A stretch of 64,000 bases of DNA. It comes from Laetiporus sulphureus 93-53. Taxonomy: Eukaryota; Basidiomycota; Agaricomycetes; Polyporales; Laetiporaceae. Position 1 is the stretch's first letter. Each line of letters opens with the position of its first letter. Positions 1 through 13,957 of the stretch are shown one piece after another. The translations under genes and the position numbers were made by a program. The stretch lies in contig NW_024468511.1 of NCBI RefSeq assembly GCF_001632365.1, positions 305,947 to 369,946 on the forward strand, given 5' to 3'. Under the pieces are notes generated by a model that worked only from the letters and a program-made list of their open reading frames with translations, did not search any database and was not told where the DNA came from.

Positions 1-22
1 CTAACCTTTCTCACATTCATAG

Positions 23-1738
23 GATGTCGTGATCTTCCGCGACGGCAAGGAACTGACCCTAGCAGAGGTCTTCAAATCTTTGAACCTCACAGCATACGAT
101 CTCTCGATCGACACCCTAGACATGCATGCACATTTAGACTCTTTCCATCGATTTGACAAATTCAATCTCAAATACAATCCTATTGGAGAATCGAGACTAC
201 GAGAAATCTTCTTGAAGACGGACAATTACATCTCTGGTCGATATCTGGCTGAGCTCACAAAAGGTTTCTTTATCATATCGGGATCATCCGCATTAGTGCG
301 CGACTGACTGGGCCTGCAGAGGTAATGACGGATCTTGAGCAGAGTAAATATCAAGTGAGTTCTATGTTTGCACAGACAATCATTTGCTGAGCTGAGCACC
401 GCGCAGAACTGCGAATGGCGAGTTAGCATCTACGGGCGCAAGGCGGATGAGTGGGATAAGCTTGCAAGATGGATTGTCCACAACAAGCTGTACTCGCACA
501 ACGTCCGCTGGCTCATCCAAATCCCGCGTCTGTACGATGTTTACAAGCAAAACGGGTCTATCGAGACCTTCGAGGATGTCGTGCAAAGTCAGTTCTCGCC
601 CCATGCGTCGTGTAACGAATATCTGCTGATGACGGATCTAGACGTTTTCAGACCATTGTTCGAGGTCACGCGCGACCCATCGTCTCATCCCGAGCTGCAT
701 GTCTTTCTGCAGCGTGTCATCGGCTTTGACACCGTGGACGACGAGTCGAAAGCTGAACGGAGATTCCACAGGAAGTTTCCATACCCGCGGCTGTGGAATG
801 CGAAGGAGTCGCCTCCGTATTCATACTGGTACTTATCAATTCTTACATCAGTGAAGAACAATCGTGATATACGTCACACTGTTAGGGTATACTACATGTT
901 CGCAAACATGGCCAGTCTGAACCATTGGCGGCGAGCTAGGGGATTCAGTGCGTCATATCCATCGCTCCCTCCTTGCAGCATGAAGAGTTCATTCGTGCGA
1001 ACCACGCAGATACCTTCGTCTTCCGGCCCCATAGCGGAGAAGCAGGAGATACAGACCATCTGACGTCCGCCTTCCTGACGGCGCACTCCATCTCCCACGG
1101 CATCCTCCTCCGCAAAGTGCCTGCTCTCCAATACCTGTTCTACCTGAAGCAAATTGGGCTTGCGATGAGTCCTCTGAGCAACAATGCTTTGTTCTTGACA
1201 TACGAGCGCAATCCCCTACCGGACTTTTTCAAAGTAGGATTGAACGTCAGCCTGAGCACCGATGACCCGTTGCAGTTCCATTTCACCAAGGTAAGCTATC
1301 AACGGCGCACTTCGCTTCATCCCGGAACGTACGCTCAAGTTCGATCAATCAGGAACCACTATTGGAGGAGTACAGCGTCGCGGCTCACGTAAGTCGCAAC
1401 ACTCCTATCACCATCCCACATGAAGCTGATCGCTCCTGGTACAACAACAGATATACAAGCTACCACAAAGCTCCCTTGCCGAGCTCGCGCGCAATTCGGT
1501 GATTCAGAGCGGGTTCGAGATGGAACTCAAACGACACTGGCTGGGACAATACTGGTATCTGCCTGGAGCTGCCGGTAACGATATCAACAAGGTATGTCGT
1601 CCGTGTACATGACAAGTCCCAGCGGCGCTGACGCCTGAGCAGACGGACGTGCCGAACCTGCGACTGGAGTACAGACGACAGACAATGGTGGAAGAGCTTT
1701 CTATGATCAATGGCGCAAGCACCATACAAGCTGCATAG
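23..1738 (+). CDS. AMD1: AMP deaminase, C-terminal part (5' end outside window)
   Basis: Deaminates AMP to IMP in purine salvage and adenylate balance; cytosolic. Visible exons are 23-263, 320-354, 407-587, 642-828, 886-947, 1010-1290, 1353-1388, 1451-1591 and 1643-1738, each bounded by GT..AG and all joining in frame. The family landmarks appear in order: the metal-binding [18 protein letters not shown] region, [27 protein letters not shown], the SISHGI histidine segment, and [14 protein letters not shown] with the catalytic Asp pair. The C-terminus ([16 protein letters not shown], then [11 protein letters not shown]) is complete and stops at 1736-1738. The variable N-terminal regulatory half lies upstream of base 1. 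The base-23 edge follows a TAG acceptor. The gene points toward pyruvate decarboxylase, 423 bp away. Identity is near certain from motif order; exon edges are inferred from frame continuity. Confidence 0.95.
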
Positions 1739-2161
1739 CTCTTGTCTTAAGGACAGCGGATACCATATACAATTCATGCCCTTTTATACCTCACGATCCG
1801 TGTTGATTACCGATGGACTAATATAACTCACGAAACTTACGGTCAGGATGCCAGGTCAAACAGAGTAGAGGTTGCGATATGTACAGAGGATACTGCAGTG
1901 GTCCTACAAGTTCGCCTATCTATGTGAAGTACCGAGAGTGGCGACGACCAGCATGGGAATTGGCCCTCAATATCTCCCCTCCCTCTTTGGAGCTCACGAG
2001 CACGGCAAGAATCCGAATATTTACGCCCAACCGTAGACATGATAAAAGCCTTTCACTTGGTAGTAAGCGTACAACGTACATGACCACAAAGCCCGATGCT
2101 CTTGCTACGGTCTGCATTTACACTTCTGAACTCTATTCTGCATCGTCACACAACTTTCGCC
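1739..2161. other. intergenic, convergent 3' ends
   Basis: This 423-bp stretch lies between the AMP deaminase stop and the pyruvate decarboxylase stop. It probably holds both 3' UTRs. No coding signal or repeat was seen. Confidence 0.6.
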
Positions 2162-4652
<2,491 letters not shown>

Positions 4653-6579
4653 TCTGTGATCTGTACCTGCGTGAACGTAGAAGAGATGGTGCTGTTGGTC
4701 ACTGGCAACAGCGATGAGGGGCTTTATAGGAGGTCGATGGGTATCAATACCGCCGCTGAGCGCTGACGGTTGTGATGTCCGCGAATCTGGTCCGACCGCA
4801 TGGCGAGGCAGGCTTTGGCTGGATGGGCCTCGCACAAAGTACTGACGTGCCTATGACGCCCTTTTCCGGCTCAATTATGAACAGATAAACCCGACTTACA
4901 TTATTCCTTTTAGACTTATCTTTGCTCGATAATGATCCAGGACCGTGCCCTCGCCGAGACTCTGCACGTCTGGAGCATTGGTGATCACCGCGCTATCACA
5001 GCAGGCATCTGCAGTTGGGTATGCACGCGCCGCAATGCGTGCCGAGGTATGTATATGATGGTTTGAGTAAGATTATCTATTTCCGTCCCAGACCCGAACT
5101 CCGTGATTGACAAATTTCTCCTTGCATTGACCGAGACTCGCTCTTGTCTGGCTGGCTCTTAGACCGGAAGTCTTGTTCAAGCAACTCTGCGCATGCATGC
5201 TTCACAACACGATGCAGGTGGATCAAACCACTTTGCGGATCTAGGTCGTGGTGGGCAGAATCTGGATAACGCCAGCTAGGCGACCACACACACGAGGTTG
5301 ATGCTAGCTGCACACGAATACGCGGCTACTCTCCGCATACCGTTAACTCACCGTTTTCTCTGCGGGTGACAATGAAGTCCCACGGCCTACAACAATCGCT
5401 ATTCGCTGACTATCATTTTGAATGATTAGAGGGCTTTCCGACCCACTAGCTGCTATGATAATGTGCGCGTTGCTATGTTCTTACCGAGTCAAGGAGTCCA
5501 GCCAAAGATTCATGATCTGTTGATTGCCGGAATCCTTAGACTGAACTCGGTCGCTCCTCGATCTACGTAGACCCTCAGTATGTTATTGCCACCTGTGGGA
5601 GATATACACGCTCAGTTTTAGCGAGATGCGCTTCGCGCACGTTGTTACCAGGTGGTGATAATCGAAGTGCGGATTTCGTCCTGTTCACGTCTCAGAGGTT
5701 TTTAGTTGAGTCATTCAACGTAGAGAAATTCCCTTCAAAACTAACGACACTTATTCGCCGCCGTTGATAACTTGCCATGGATCTCAAACGCATCGATCTC
5801 TTGAGATCTCGGTGTTTCGAATTGACATCGTAGGTCCGGATGTGAAATCCGCTTGTGGCCTCGTCTACTCCCGAAACGTGATACCAAGAGACATCTCTAA
5901 TAAAAGCAGCACAGCATCTTCGGATAACCTGATTCCCCTGCCTCGTACTGGAGCGGATCCAGACTGCTAACTTACGACGTTGTATCAATGTCGCGGGAGC
6001 CGTACGCACACGTCACCGCACAAAAGCAGCGGCCTTGGTCGGATCTGTTCATGCGGCCTCTGTAGCCATTTTCGGCACACACACTCACGGATTCTGGTCT
6101 TGCTTACGCTGCAGAGACCTGTGTCTAGGCGTCGATAAACTCACGAATGCACCGGCAGGCAACACGAGTTGACAACGAAGACAACCCACCAGCGGAAGAT
6201 ATGCTATATTAGCGCATACTCCCGGGTCAGCAGACGTGTGTGAGTCGAATGCGTTTTGATCGCCGTCCGAGGAGCTCTCATACACAGACGCATCATAGAC
6301 GCTAGCTTTTCTGACATAACATTGCGCACACGTGGGCTCGGCGTGGACTACGTAGATATAAGATGGCGAGTGTGTGCGAGGCGTCGTTCTGCCCCCACCC
6401 ATCCTCGCGCCGTGGCATGCCATCACTCGATTATCGAAGTTTCACAACAAGTGGCGCTGAAATTGGCACCTCCAAGCTGTCAGAGACATACCAATCCACA
6501 AAATACGTGCGTGTGCTAAGGTCATAGTCATCTCATTTTTCTAATCCACGCCATACAGATCGACAGCGCGTGAGAGACG
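4653..6579. other. intergenic, 1.9 kb without supported gene
   Basis: The stretch upstream of pyruvate decarboxylase and upstream of the first F-box gene. It should contain both promoters. Short open frames on both strands overlap each other and show no family motifs, so none is annotated. No repeats were seen. Confidence 0.6.
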
Positions 6580-7845
6580 ATGGCGAAACTACCGACGGGT
6601 GGCATCACCAGGCTGCCACAGGAGCTCTGGGATTTTGTCATTGATTATCTTCACAATCAACGGCGCACGCTTGCCGCTTGCAGCGAGACATGTCGTGCCT
6701 GGGTCCTCCGAGCTCGCCTTCACCATTTCCATGCTGTATGCTTGACAGCCGATCATTTCGATGCCTTCCTGTCGCTCCTGGAGTCGGATCTCAACACAAT
6801 TGAGTTTGTCATCCGTGATTTGACCATTTCGACCACCCTGGTGCTGGATGTACTCGTGGAGATCTTCCGTCGCTTGCCGTCAATAGATACCTTGCGAATC
6901 AAGACGTTGTTGCTCCAACCTGGCGTAGCACGGATTTTCTACTCCGTCGCGCACTCACTGAAGCAGCTAGAGCTTGCGACCATCGTCGGCGAAGTCAGAG
7001 ATTTGTTTGATATTCTCTGCTGCTTCGAAGCGCTCGAAACACTCTCATTTTTCGAAAATTCCACGCGGCTCGTACACGGGTCATTTCCTGACAGATTGCC
7101 GGCCTGGCAATCTTCATTACGCGATCTGCATATCGAGTTCACTTCACATTCCGGCAACGCCCAAGTTTTCATCAAATGGCTGGTTTCCCTGAAAGTCATC
7201 AACAGAATCCGATCACTGTCGATCCACTGCCCTGTGGAATTTGGAAAGGGACACACACTTGCGCTGGAGATGCTGCTTCAGTTCCTCGGTCCGTCAGTTG
7301 AACAGTTGCATCTCGAGCTCCACTCCAGTCTTGTTAAGGCCTTGGAACGTGAGCATCGCCTCCACCGGAATTCTCAGCAGTGTGGATGATTGACGCTCTC
7401 TGTAGACATGGTGTTCAATCTGGTTTATTGCAAGAATTTGCACGAGATTACGATCGACGCTGGCAACGCTGCCCGCCATGTGTGCCGCCCGGATTGGCTC
7501 CCTCTTTTCCTGTCACGACTTCAGACCACCAGCATCCGACGCATCCATCTCATCTTCGGTCCCGATTCGACTGACCTTGTCAGGGAGTCTTGGCTCTTCT
7601 GGACTGCCACGAAGACGTTGCCATTTCCACAGCGGCAGTTCCCTTCCCTCGAGAGCGTCACCTGTGAGGTACGGCTAGATGGTCTGACCGTCCGGGCGGA
7701 CGGCATGCCTCTTGGGCGAGAATATATCGAGGGCGAATTGAGACGTCGATTAGCGCATCTCGATGCCATCAATGTTCTCTCGATAAATGTGAAACCCAGG
7801 CGGGACGCTGAGCATCCGTTCCGAGTACCCTCCGCATGGTACTGA
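6580..7845 (+). CDS. F-box-like / LRR-type protein
   Basis: Probable substrate-recognition subunit of an SCF ubiquitin ligase, by family analogy; target unknown. Two exons, 6580-7348 and 7406-7845, joined by a 57-nt intron (GTGAGC..CTGTAG) that keeps the frame. The first 50 residues carry the F-box pattern LPQELWDFVIDYLHNQ followed by LAACSETCRAWVLRARLHHF. The rest is leucine-rich with irregular repeats (SLKQLELATIVGEVRDLFDIL, SVEQLHLELHSS). Length is about 400 aa, normal for the Agaricomycete F-box families. The start is the first ATG before the F-box. It resembles the gene at 9002 in layout, including the position of the single intron, which suggests tandem duplication. Such proteins evolve fast, so a role cannot be given. 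Confidence 0.85.
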
Positions 7846-9001
7846 TGATTTGGCAGGGGATTTCGACTTGGGCGGGGTCACGAATAGTACTATATCCTGC
7901 CGCTTTGTATAAATTTCCAAATTCTTTCGAGGGTTTCACCTATCCTTGGAGAGGCTAGATAATGATGCTTGTCTTGCTCACCGCTTACCCCAAGAGGGGA
8001 CTGCAGCAGCGCGGTGTTCTTGGCGACTTACTATATGCCAGTGGATGCGCATCTCATTGACAGTGGTTGAATGACTCCGCCGTGCGTCATGCTTAAAGCC
8101 CGGTAAGCAAACCCGCTATGCGTGTGAGGTTTTGTCAAGCTCGTCAAAGAGTCATTTATAATATTCTGAGCCTACCTTCAATTACTGTCTCGCCTAGTCG
8201 ACGTCGGATCAAACGCTTGCGAATTTTGAAGCGCACCCAGCATGTTGATATGTACAGTCAAACTTGCAAATTCATGTGCATTATGAATTGGCATCGCTGC
8301 TCAGACTCTCGCATGTACACTTTCCTTCTGTCACTTGTGTAAATGACGCAATGTCAAGACTCTGGCTTTGAACCGACAACATCGGAAGTTCGGGTTGCGA
8401 TCAACTGACAATTCTGTTAGGAGACACGGATATGCATTTGTCACTGATAACATTTTTACTTGCAACATTTGTCGTACGCACGTTGCGATGTGAGACCGCC
8501 CTTCAATTACCCTTCAATGGACAATCATTGGAGTCTGAGGATGCGTTTACCACGTGATCGCGTGTACATCCCAGCCGCTAGGCGCCGTCTCGAGGCTTGT
8601 CTCACTACAAACATGGTACAATAAAATCGCACCCAAAAGTCTGTACAAAATCCCGATTCATTATTTATCCGCGGTTTCATCTATTCTTCCACGGTTTCAA
8701 CCAATTACCCAAAGATTTTTTACAGACTTTTGCGTGCGATTTTATTGTATCGTGTTTGTAGTGTCTTTCATCTGCACCAAACAACCTCTTCTGGGTAGGG
8801 CTTCACAAAGCCCCCGGAGGGAATCTCAGCCGAGACTATGAACTGAGACGTTGTGCGAAACAGGCATGTACGTATCATGTTGACCAGCCGCGACTTCCGT
8901 TCTGAAATATCCACGAAATCAGTGCATCTGCGTCGAGAAAGGTACAGCGAGTGACGTTGGTCTGTTCTACTGTCATCGTATCCCCGCAAACGACAAAGAG
9001 T
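7846..9001. other. intergenic between the two F-box genes (holds a MITE)
   Basis: This 1.16-kb stretch contains the MITE at 8603-8763 about 240 bp upstream of the second F-box gene. Nothing else was recognised. Confidence 0.6.
8603..8763. mobile_element. CACTA-type MITE, 161 bp, with 50-bp terminal inverted repeats
   Basis: The ends read CACTACAAAC.. and ..GTTTGTAGTG. The outer 50 bp of each side are reverse complements with only four mismatches (positions 12, 14, 31 and 44 from the tip). About 60 bp of unrelated AT-rich sequence sits between them. The element is flanked on both sides by TCT (8600-8602 and 8764-8766), a 3-bp target-site duplication. A CACTA terminus plus a 3-bp duplication are the known hallmarks of the CACTA/EnSpm DNA transposon superfamily. 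There is no coding capacity, so it must have been moved by a transposase elsewhere. It lies in the putative promoter of the downstream F-box gene. No second copy was noticed in this window. Confidence 0.85.
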
Positions 9002-10334
9002 ATGCCGGCCGAACTCCCGAGGCTGTTTCCAGAGCTATGCGACGTTATCATCGACTGCCTCCATGACGATCCACGCGCGTTGATTGCGTGCAGCCAGGTC
9101 TGCCGAGAGTGGGTTCATACATCACGCGCTATATTGTTTCACAAAGTCTGTCTTCCTGGTCGACAAGTTCGCTCGCTCGTCTCTCTCTTGCGATCAGAAC
9201 ACCAGACTATATCTGGCGCAGTAAAGGAACTCTCGATCTCCATACTCGACGAACACGCTGTCCTCACGGAGATTCTCGCGGAGATCCTCGCGTCGTTGCA
9301 TGCCATCAAGACCCTCAAACTCCTTCACTTCGTTCTATCGACTGGCGTGTCACAAGTGTTCGCCATAATGCCTGCCAAAGTGAAGAAGCTCAAATTGGGA
9401 ATGATAATTGGGTTGGACCTCCATCTTGTTGAACTCCTGAGCTCATTCCCAGCATTGGACACGCTGAGTTTCCCTCAAACGTTGGAAAGTCCCATAATCT
9501 ACGGTGCAAGACAACCGATCACCCACTTCTTCCCAAGGCCTCCGTTGCGAGCGCTGGAGCTCTGCTTGCCATTCCCCTCTGCGGAAAAAATCCTCGATGC
9601 CTTAATTTCCCTTTCCATTCTCGAGTCGTTTGAAGACCTTTCTTTGCATTGTCCTGAGGCTTTGAAAGGCAAAGATGGCGTGAAATATATGTCTGCCGTG
9701 GCGAGGCTCTTGAGCGGCCTCGGTCCCCAACTAGAACGACTTGAGCTGGATCTTCGTTCGAATTCCTATCCATTTTTGCAAGGTTAGCTCATTCGTCTCC
9801 AGTCCGTCTGCCACATACTAAAAACCAAGATGACCAGCTCAACACATCGATCTACGGCACTGTACTCGTCTCCGGGACATCTCGATTAAGTCCGCAACAG
9901 AAAGAACCAGCCAAGCGTGGGCGCCTCTCGTCCTCAGGAATTTGAATACAGCTAGCATTCGAACTGTGCGATTTATTCTTCGACCGATTATTCGTGACAG
10001 GCGGTTACGTCCGCTCGCTGCGGTCATAGAAGCACCGTATACGGTCTCGACGCCATGGCTCGATTGGATGTCCGACTGGATAAACAGAGAGGCTTTTCCC
10101 TTGTCGTCTGCAAAATGTCCATTGCTCGAACGTGTTACGTTTGAGGTTTTCCTCCGCCCCTCATTAATCTCCCTCCTCTCCGAAAATTTGTCGTTTATTG
10201 GCAGGCTGGATGATCTGGAAGCCCACCTCCAGAGCCAATACGCGTATCTTAATATCCAGGATCTGCTATCGGTAGAGGTAACGCCTCTGAATAATGACCG
10301 GAAAAAAGAAGCGATATTGGCGCCGTCGCCATAG
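9002..10334 (+). CDS. F-box-like / LRR-type protein, paralogue of the gene at 6580
   Basis: Likely an SCF-type adaptor by family. Exon 1 is 9002-9782, exon 2 is 9838-10334, with a 55-nt intron (GTTAGC..ACCAG) that keeps the frame. The F-box pattern is at the N-terminus (LPRLFPELCDVIIDCLHDD, then LIACSQVCREWVHTSRAILF), followed by leucine-rich stretches such as VKKLKLGMIIG and LERLELDLRS. It ends after VEVTPLNNDRKKEAIL. An in-frame upstream start exists at 8951, but the ATG at 9002 puts the F-box at the usual distance from the N-terminus. Overall plan, size and intron position match the gene at 6580, so the two are probably old tandem duplicates. The MITE just upstream could affect its expression; this is inference. 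Confidence 0.85.
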
Positions 10335-10648
10335 CTGGAGACGATCCACGAAGGTGCTTTCCTCTCCCCCTCGATATACTGCTAGATGGCTCACTGCCAC
10401 TGACTTTCCGGATCCTTTGCTGTCAGATTGCGATATATAGTGTAAGGCGGCAGACATCGGTCTCTCACGGATGGGTAGCATATTGACATTGTATGCTTGA
10501 TCGTCGATTGCGATTTATTCCCCTTGACGCCGACCACTTGATGTGCTCATTGCACAAGTACTGTAGAGACACAACGTAACCACATGTACACATAACAAAA
10601 TCAGCACACTCCGTCTACCATAGCATACCTAGATACGAAAAGCCAGAA
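10335..10648. other. intergenic, convergent 3' ends
   Basis: This 314-bp stretch lies between the stop codons of the second F-box gene and the PPPDE-thioredoxin-PUL gene. Nothing but probable 3' UTRs was seen. Confidence 0.6.
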
Positions 10649-13102
10649 TCATGGACAAAGCTTCTCCGCCACTTCTACGACCAGATTCCGTACTTCTTTC
10701 TTCTGCACGCCTTGTTCACCGCAGCCACCCCTCTGCAGTTTGCCCTTCAAGGTGTCTCGTGCCTGCAAACTCTCTAGCAGCGGAACGATCTGAGTGTCAT
10801 AGGTGGGCGACAGGCGGAGCAGGAAGGCGAGTGACGCTGTCAGTCGATGAACTACGAGGAGGAGAATGGGTGTCAGCGTGAAACGGCGCACAATGGGCCA
10901 ATGGAGATCCGAGCCACTTACCGACTTCCTCGCTCTGTACCTCGTTCGAAATGGCCTGCAGTACAGCACTGACGAGTTCAAACTCCCATTCCCCATCCTC
11001 CTCCAGCTCGCCCGCCGATGGGCTCACCCCCTTCATCTTGTCCACCCTTCCTTTCTGCAGGAATGCGGCGACGTTGAATGCCAAGCTCGCCGCCGCGGTG
11101 CGCACCGCAGCATCACCATGCAGCAGGCTGGACACGAGCACATTCGTCGTTTCTGCGCGCTTACCCGTAGCTGATAGGAGGCTCTTCGTGAGTGTAGTGT
11201 TTGCGAATGCATTTGAAAGCATGCGCAGTACGACCAGAATCGTATTGCGTGCAGTCGGCGAGCCATTGAGGGCCTCCACGGCCTTATCCAGAAAAATGTG
11301 AACAGCATTGACAACCGGTGTAGCGGTGGCACACCAGGAGCTGACAGGCTCATCGAGCAAAGCAAGGCGCCACAAGTCTATGAGTGGGAAAAGTTGGGCT
11401 ACAGGAAGCACGCTGGCAAGGGTAGCGGTAGCGCCCGCCCACATCGAGATGAGTTGAGGGTTTGCAGAAAGATTCTTGGGCGGCTGCACACCGCTATTCG
11501 CAGGAGGGAACCGAGCCTTGAGATAAATGGGGAATGACTTCGAGAGCTTCTCCTTCGCAGCTGCAACCTCCGGCGATGGGGGTAGAGCATCAACGAAAGA
11601 TGCGAGCTTGGCGACGAGATTGTCCAAAGAAGGAGTCTGGGAGAAAAGGATGGGGTTCGTCGATAGGGTCTCCACAGCCGGCAGGGAAAGCTGGGTGTGT
11701 GGATGAGCTTTGTAATAAAATATGTTGGTCTCTTGAATACCATGACATCATGCGGATGGACGTACGAGGGAAAGCTTGGAATAGCAGAAGATCAACTTGA
11801 CTGCGAAGCTCAGGAGCATTTGCACCCTTAATCTCGCCCACCTGTTATTTGGATTTCGACAATTAGAGCGCGGAAGCGGTTGACGCCTGCAGCGGAGCTC
11901 ACCTTCTTGCCGTCCAAGAAGAAGAAGAACGTTGGTGTTGCCCTGATGCCCCATTCGGCGCCTACTTCGTGGCTCGTGCCCATATCCATGTCCACCTTCA
12001 CAAAGGCTATCTTGTCTGCGTTCGCACCGTGCGTCTTCGCATACGCAAGCTCCTCGAAAACCGGCTCTACCATCTTGCATGACCCGCAGGTGGCGCTTGT
12101 GAAGAACACGATGACCGCGCGGTGTTGATGCAGCAGTGAGTGCAGCGATGCACGATTGGTGCAGATGTGAACGGGGGCCGACACGGTGGAGGTAGATGCG
12201 GATGGCGCAGCAGCAGCAGCAGCGCCGGGAGCGGAGGGGGAGAAGGCCTGCGACGCGACGGCCTGAAGGAGAGATGCAGCCAGACCAGGATTGGGGGAAG
12301 CAGCGATAGCTGCTTCTGCTGCTGCAGGCGATGGTTGAAGCGTAGTGGGGGTGGGAGTGGCACCGGGCGTGGGACGACGGAACATTGCATCTATGGTCGG
12401 GCGCAGTGCAGCACCGAATGGCGTCGATAGGAAGTCGGAAGGTAAATCTGCATAAATAACGTTAGTTGAGGCTCGAAAGTAGGTTCTTAGTATCGCACCT
12501 TTGATCCGAGGGGGTATAGAGCCGCCTGTGAGGAATCCAATGACATCATTCGTGAAGGAATTGCAATTGAATTCTGGCAGTCCTGATCAGCAAAACGTAC
12601 GTGCTCTTACAAGGCAAATGCACCGTATACCTAGTAAATGGTACTAAAACGGGGATGAATGATGAGCAACCTGCGTAATTTCGTGAGCTTATGGTGCATA
12701 CCTTATCAGCCGTATAGTGTTGTCGCATCTCGTTCAGATACTCATTAAATATGTCTTCGTCTATCGCAGTCTCGCCCATGTCTATGACCTCTAACGGTCT
12801 TCCATGCTGTGACGCAAGAATTGAGCGGTGAGCGATATTAGCCATGCAGTGCAACAGGCTGTACGTACATGAGACTGTCCAGGTCTTGTCTCCAGGATAC
12901 CCTGACCATAGAAGATTTCTCGTTCGAAGACAACGACGGACGTGTGCCTATTGAGATCCCTTAAATGAGGATTCGGAAGAGACGCGCAAGCGTTGAATAC
13001 ACACCAGATACCATCAATCTGCCTGCCAGTAAGCTGACCGGAGAGCTGCCTGGCGAGGCCATTGCTGAGGTCATACACGTATAGCTCTACCTTCGCGGTC
13101 AT
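10649..13102 (-). CDS. PPPDE peptidase - thioredoxin - PUL domain fusion protein
   Basis: Three domains in one frame set. First, a PPPDE (DUF862, DeSI-like) cysteine isopeptidase domain: VELYVYDLSNGLARQLS at the start at 13102, the catalytic His in RHTSVVVFEREIFYG, and the catalytic Cys in EFNCNSFTNDV. Next come an Ala/Pro-rich linker and a thioredoxin fold with an intact active site (ATCGSCKMVEPVFEEL, cis-Pro segment IRATPTFFFFLDGKK). Last is a helical PUL domain (from about 11675 down), which in PLAA/Doa1 binds Cdc48/p97. The protein probably removes SUMO or ubiquitin-type modifiers at a p97 complex; the role of the thioredoxin part is unknown. The catalytic Cys exon joins only through a 13-nt exon at 12631-12643. 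The stop is TGA at 10649-10651. Confidence 0.9.
12631..12643 (-). other. 13-nt microexon before the PPPDE catalytic cysteine
   Basis: On the minus strand the 13 bases TACCATTTACTAG lie between TTTTAG and GTATAC. They join ..GAT AAG|TAC CAT TTA CTA G|AA TTC AAT TGC and supply Tyr-His-Leu-Leu before EFNCN, matching the pattern of the DeSI/PPPDE family. Other splice choices tried here gave stop codons. Confidence 0.75.
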
Positions 13103-13957
13103 AATCAGCCGTTGGGATGAACGCGTTGTGCAGTCTGACGCGTCGTACACTTCGAGAGGAGGAACAAGGTGGAAAATAAGGAAAGCTGAGGCGCTGCAGC
13201 ATGCTCCGGAGTACGCGTCGCGATCAAGCATTGCATCACGTGACTGGGTTTTCCCGAAGGTACTGACCGATGCCCGACCCTCGTCCGACCTGTCACGGTC
13301 ACGGTCGGCGCTTACGGGCGCTTAGGCTCTATGCTTGGGCATTATTTCTATTTGTGGTAAATTAAGCGTGCTTGTCACGGCATCTTAGGGTCACAGAAGG
13401 TCACAGTTAAGTCGATTAGCACCGGACGCGATCACGAGATCCCCTAGGTTGCGTAGAACGAATCCGAGGACCGAATAGCAAGACATAGGTACAGGTCAAG
13501 CGAGGCGAGGGAAAGGTACACGGAATCCTGTCCGGCATGCATAACTACATCTGGCACTGAGTACACAAACTGGCGCAGGAAAACTGCTGGACGTTCTAGA
13601 AAATATGGAGCGAGAGTCGAGATAATCTTGTGCGAAGATGGCGATTGCGGGGACAAGGGATGTCATGATGACCGTGGACGACGGCGTAACTGTAGTTGTC
13701 GACAAATAGGACATGGGGTATGCAATAGGCCATAGTAAACATGGCATCGACGTGCCATATCCAGGATCACGGCGACGGCATGATGAAGGCGGACCGGGTT
13801 CAAGGATGAGAGTACGATGCTCGGGCTAAGGTCTGGATGATTCATAGACGGGACGGAATTTCTCCAGGGAAGGAGGGGGGGATAGGAGCTGCACGTTCAG
13901 GTTGATTTGGAGAGGAAAGTGAAGGCGAGACGGCATGACTGCAAAGGCAGTAATTGC
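13103..13957. other. intergenic, 0.85 kb without supported gene
   Basis: Contains short direct GTCAC/GGTCAC repeats around 13280-13410 and overlapping short frames without motifs. It probably carries the promoter of the PPPDE fusion gene. No gene can be supported. Confidence 0.55.

Noticed and set aside
8951..9001. Upstream in-frame start of the second F-box gene
   Set aside because: It would add about 17 residues before the F-box that look like untranslated sequence; the ATG at 9002 fits the family better.
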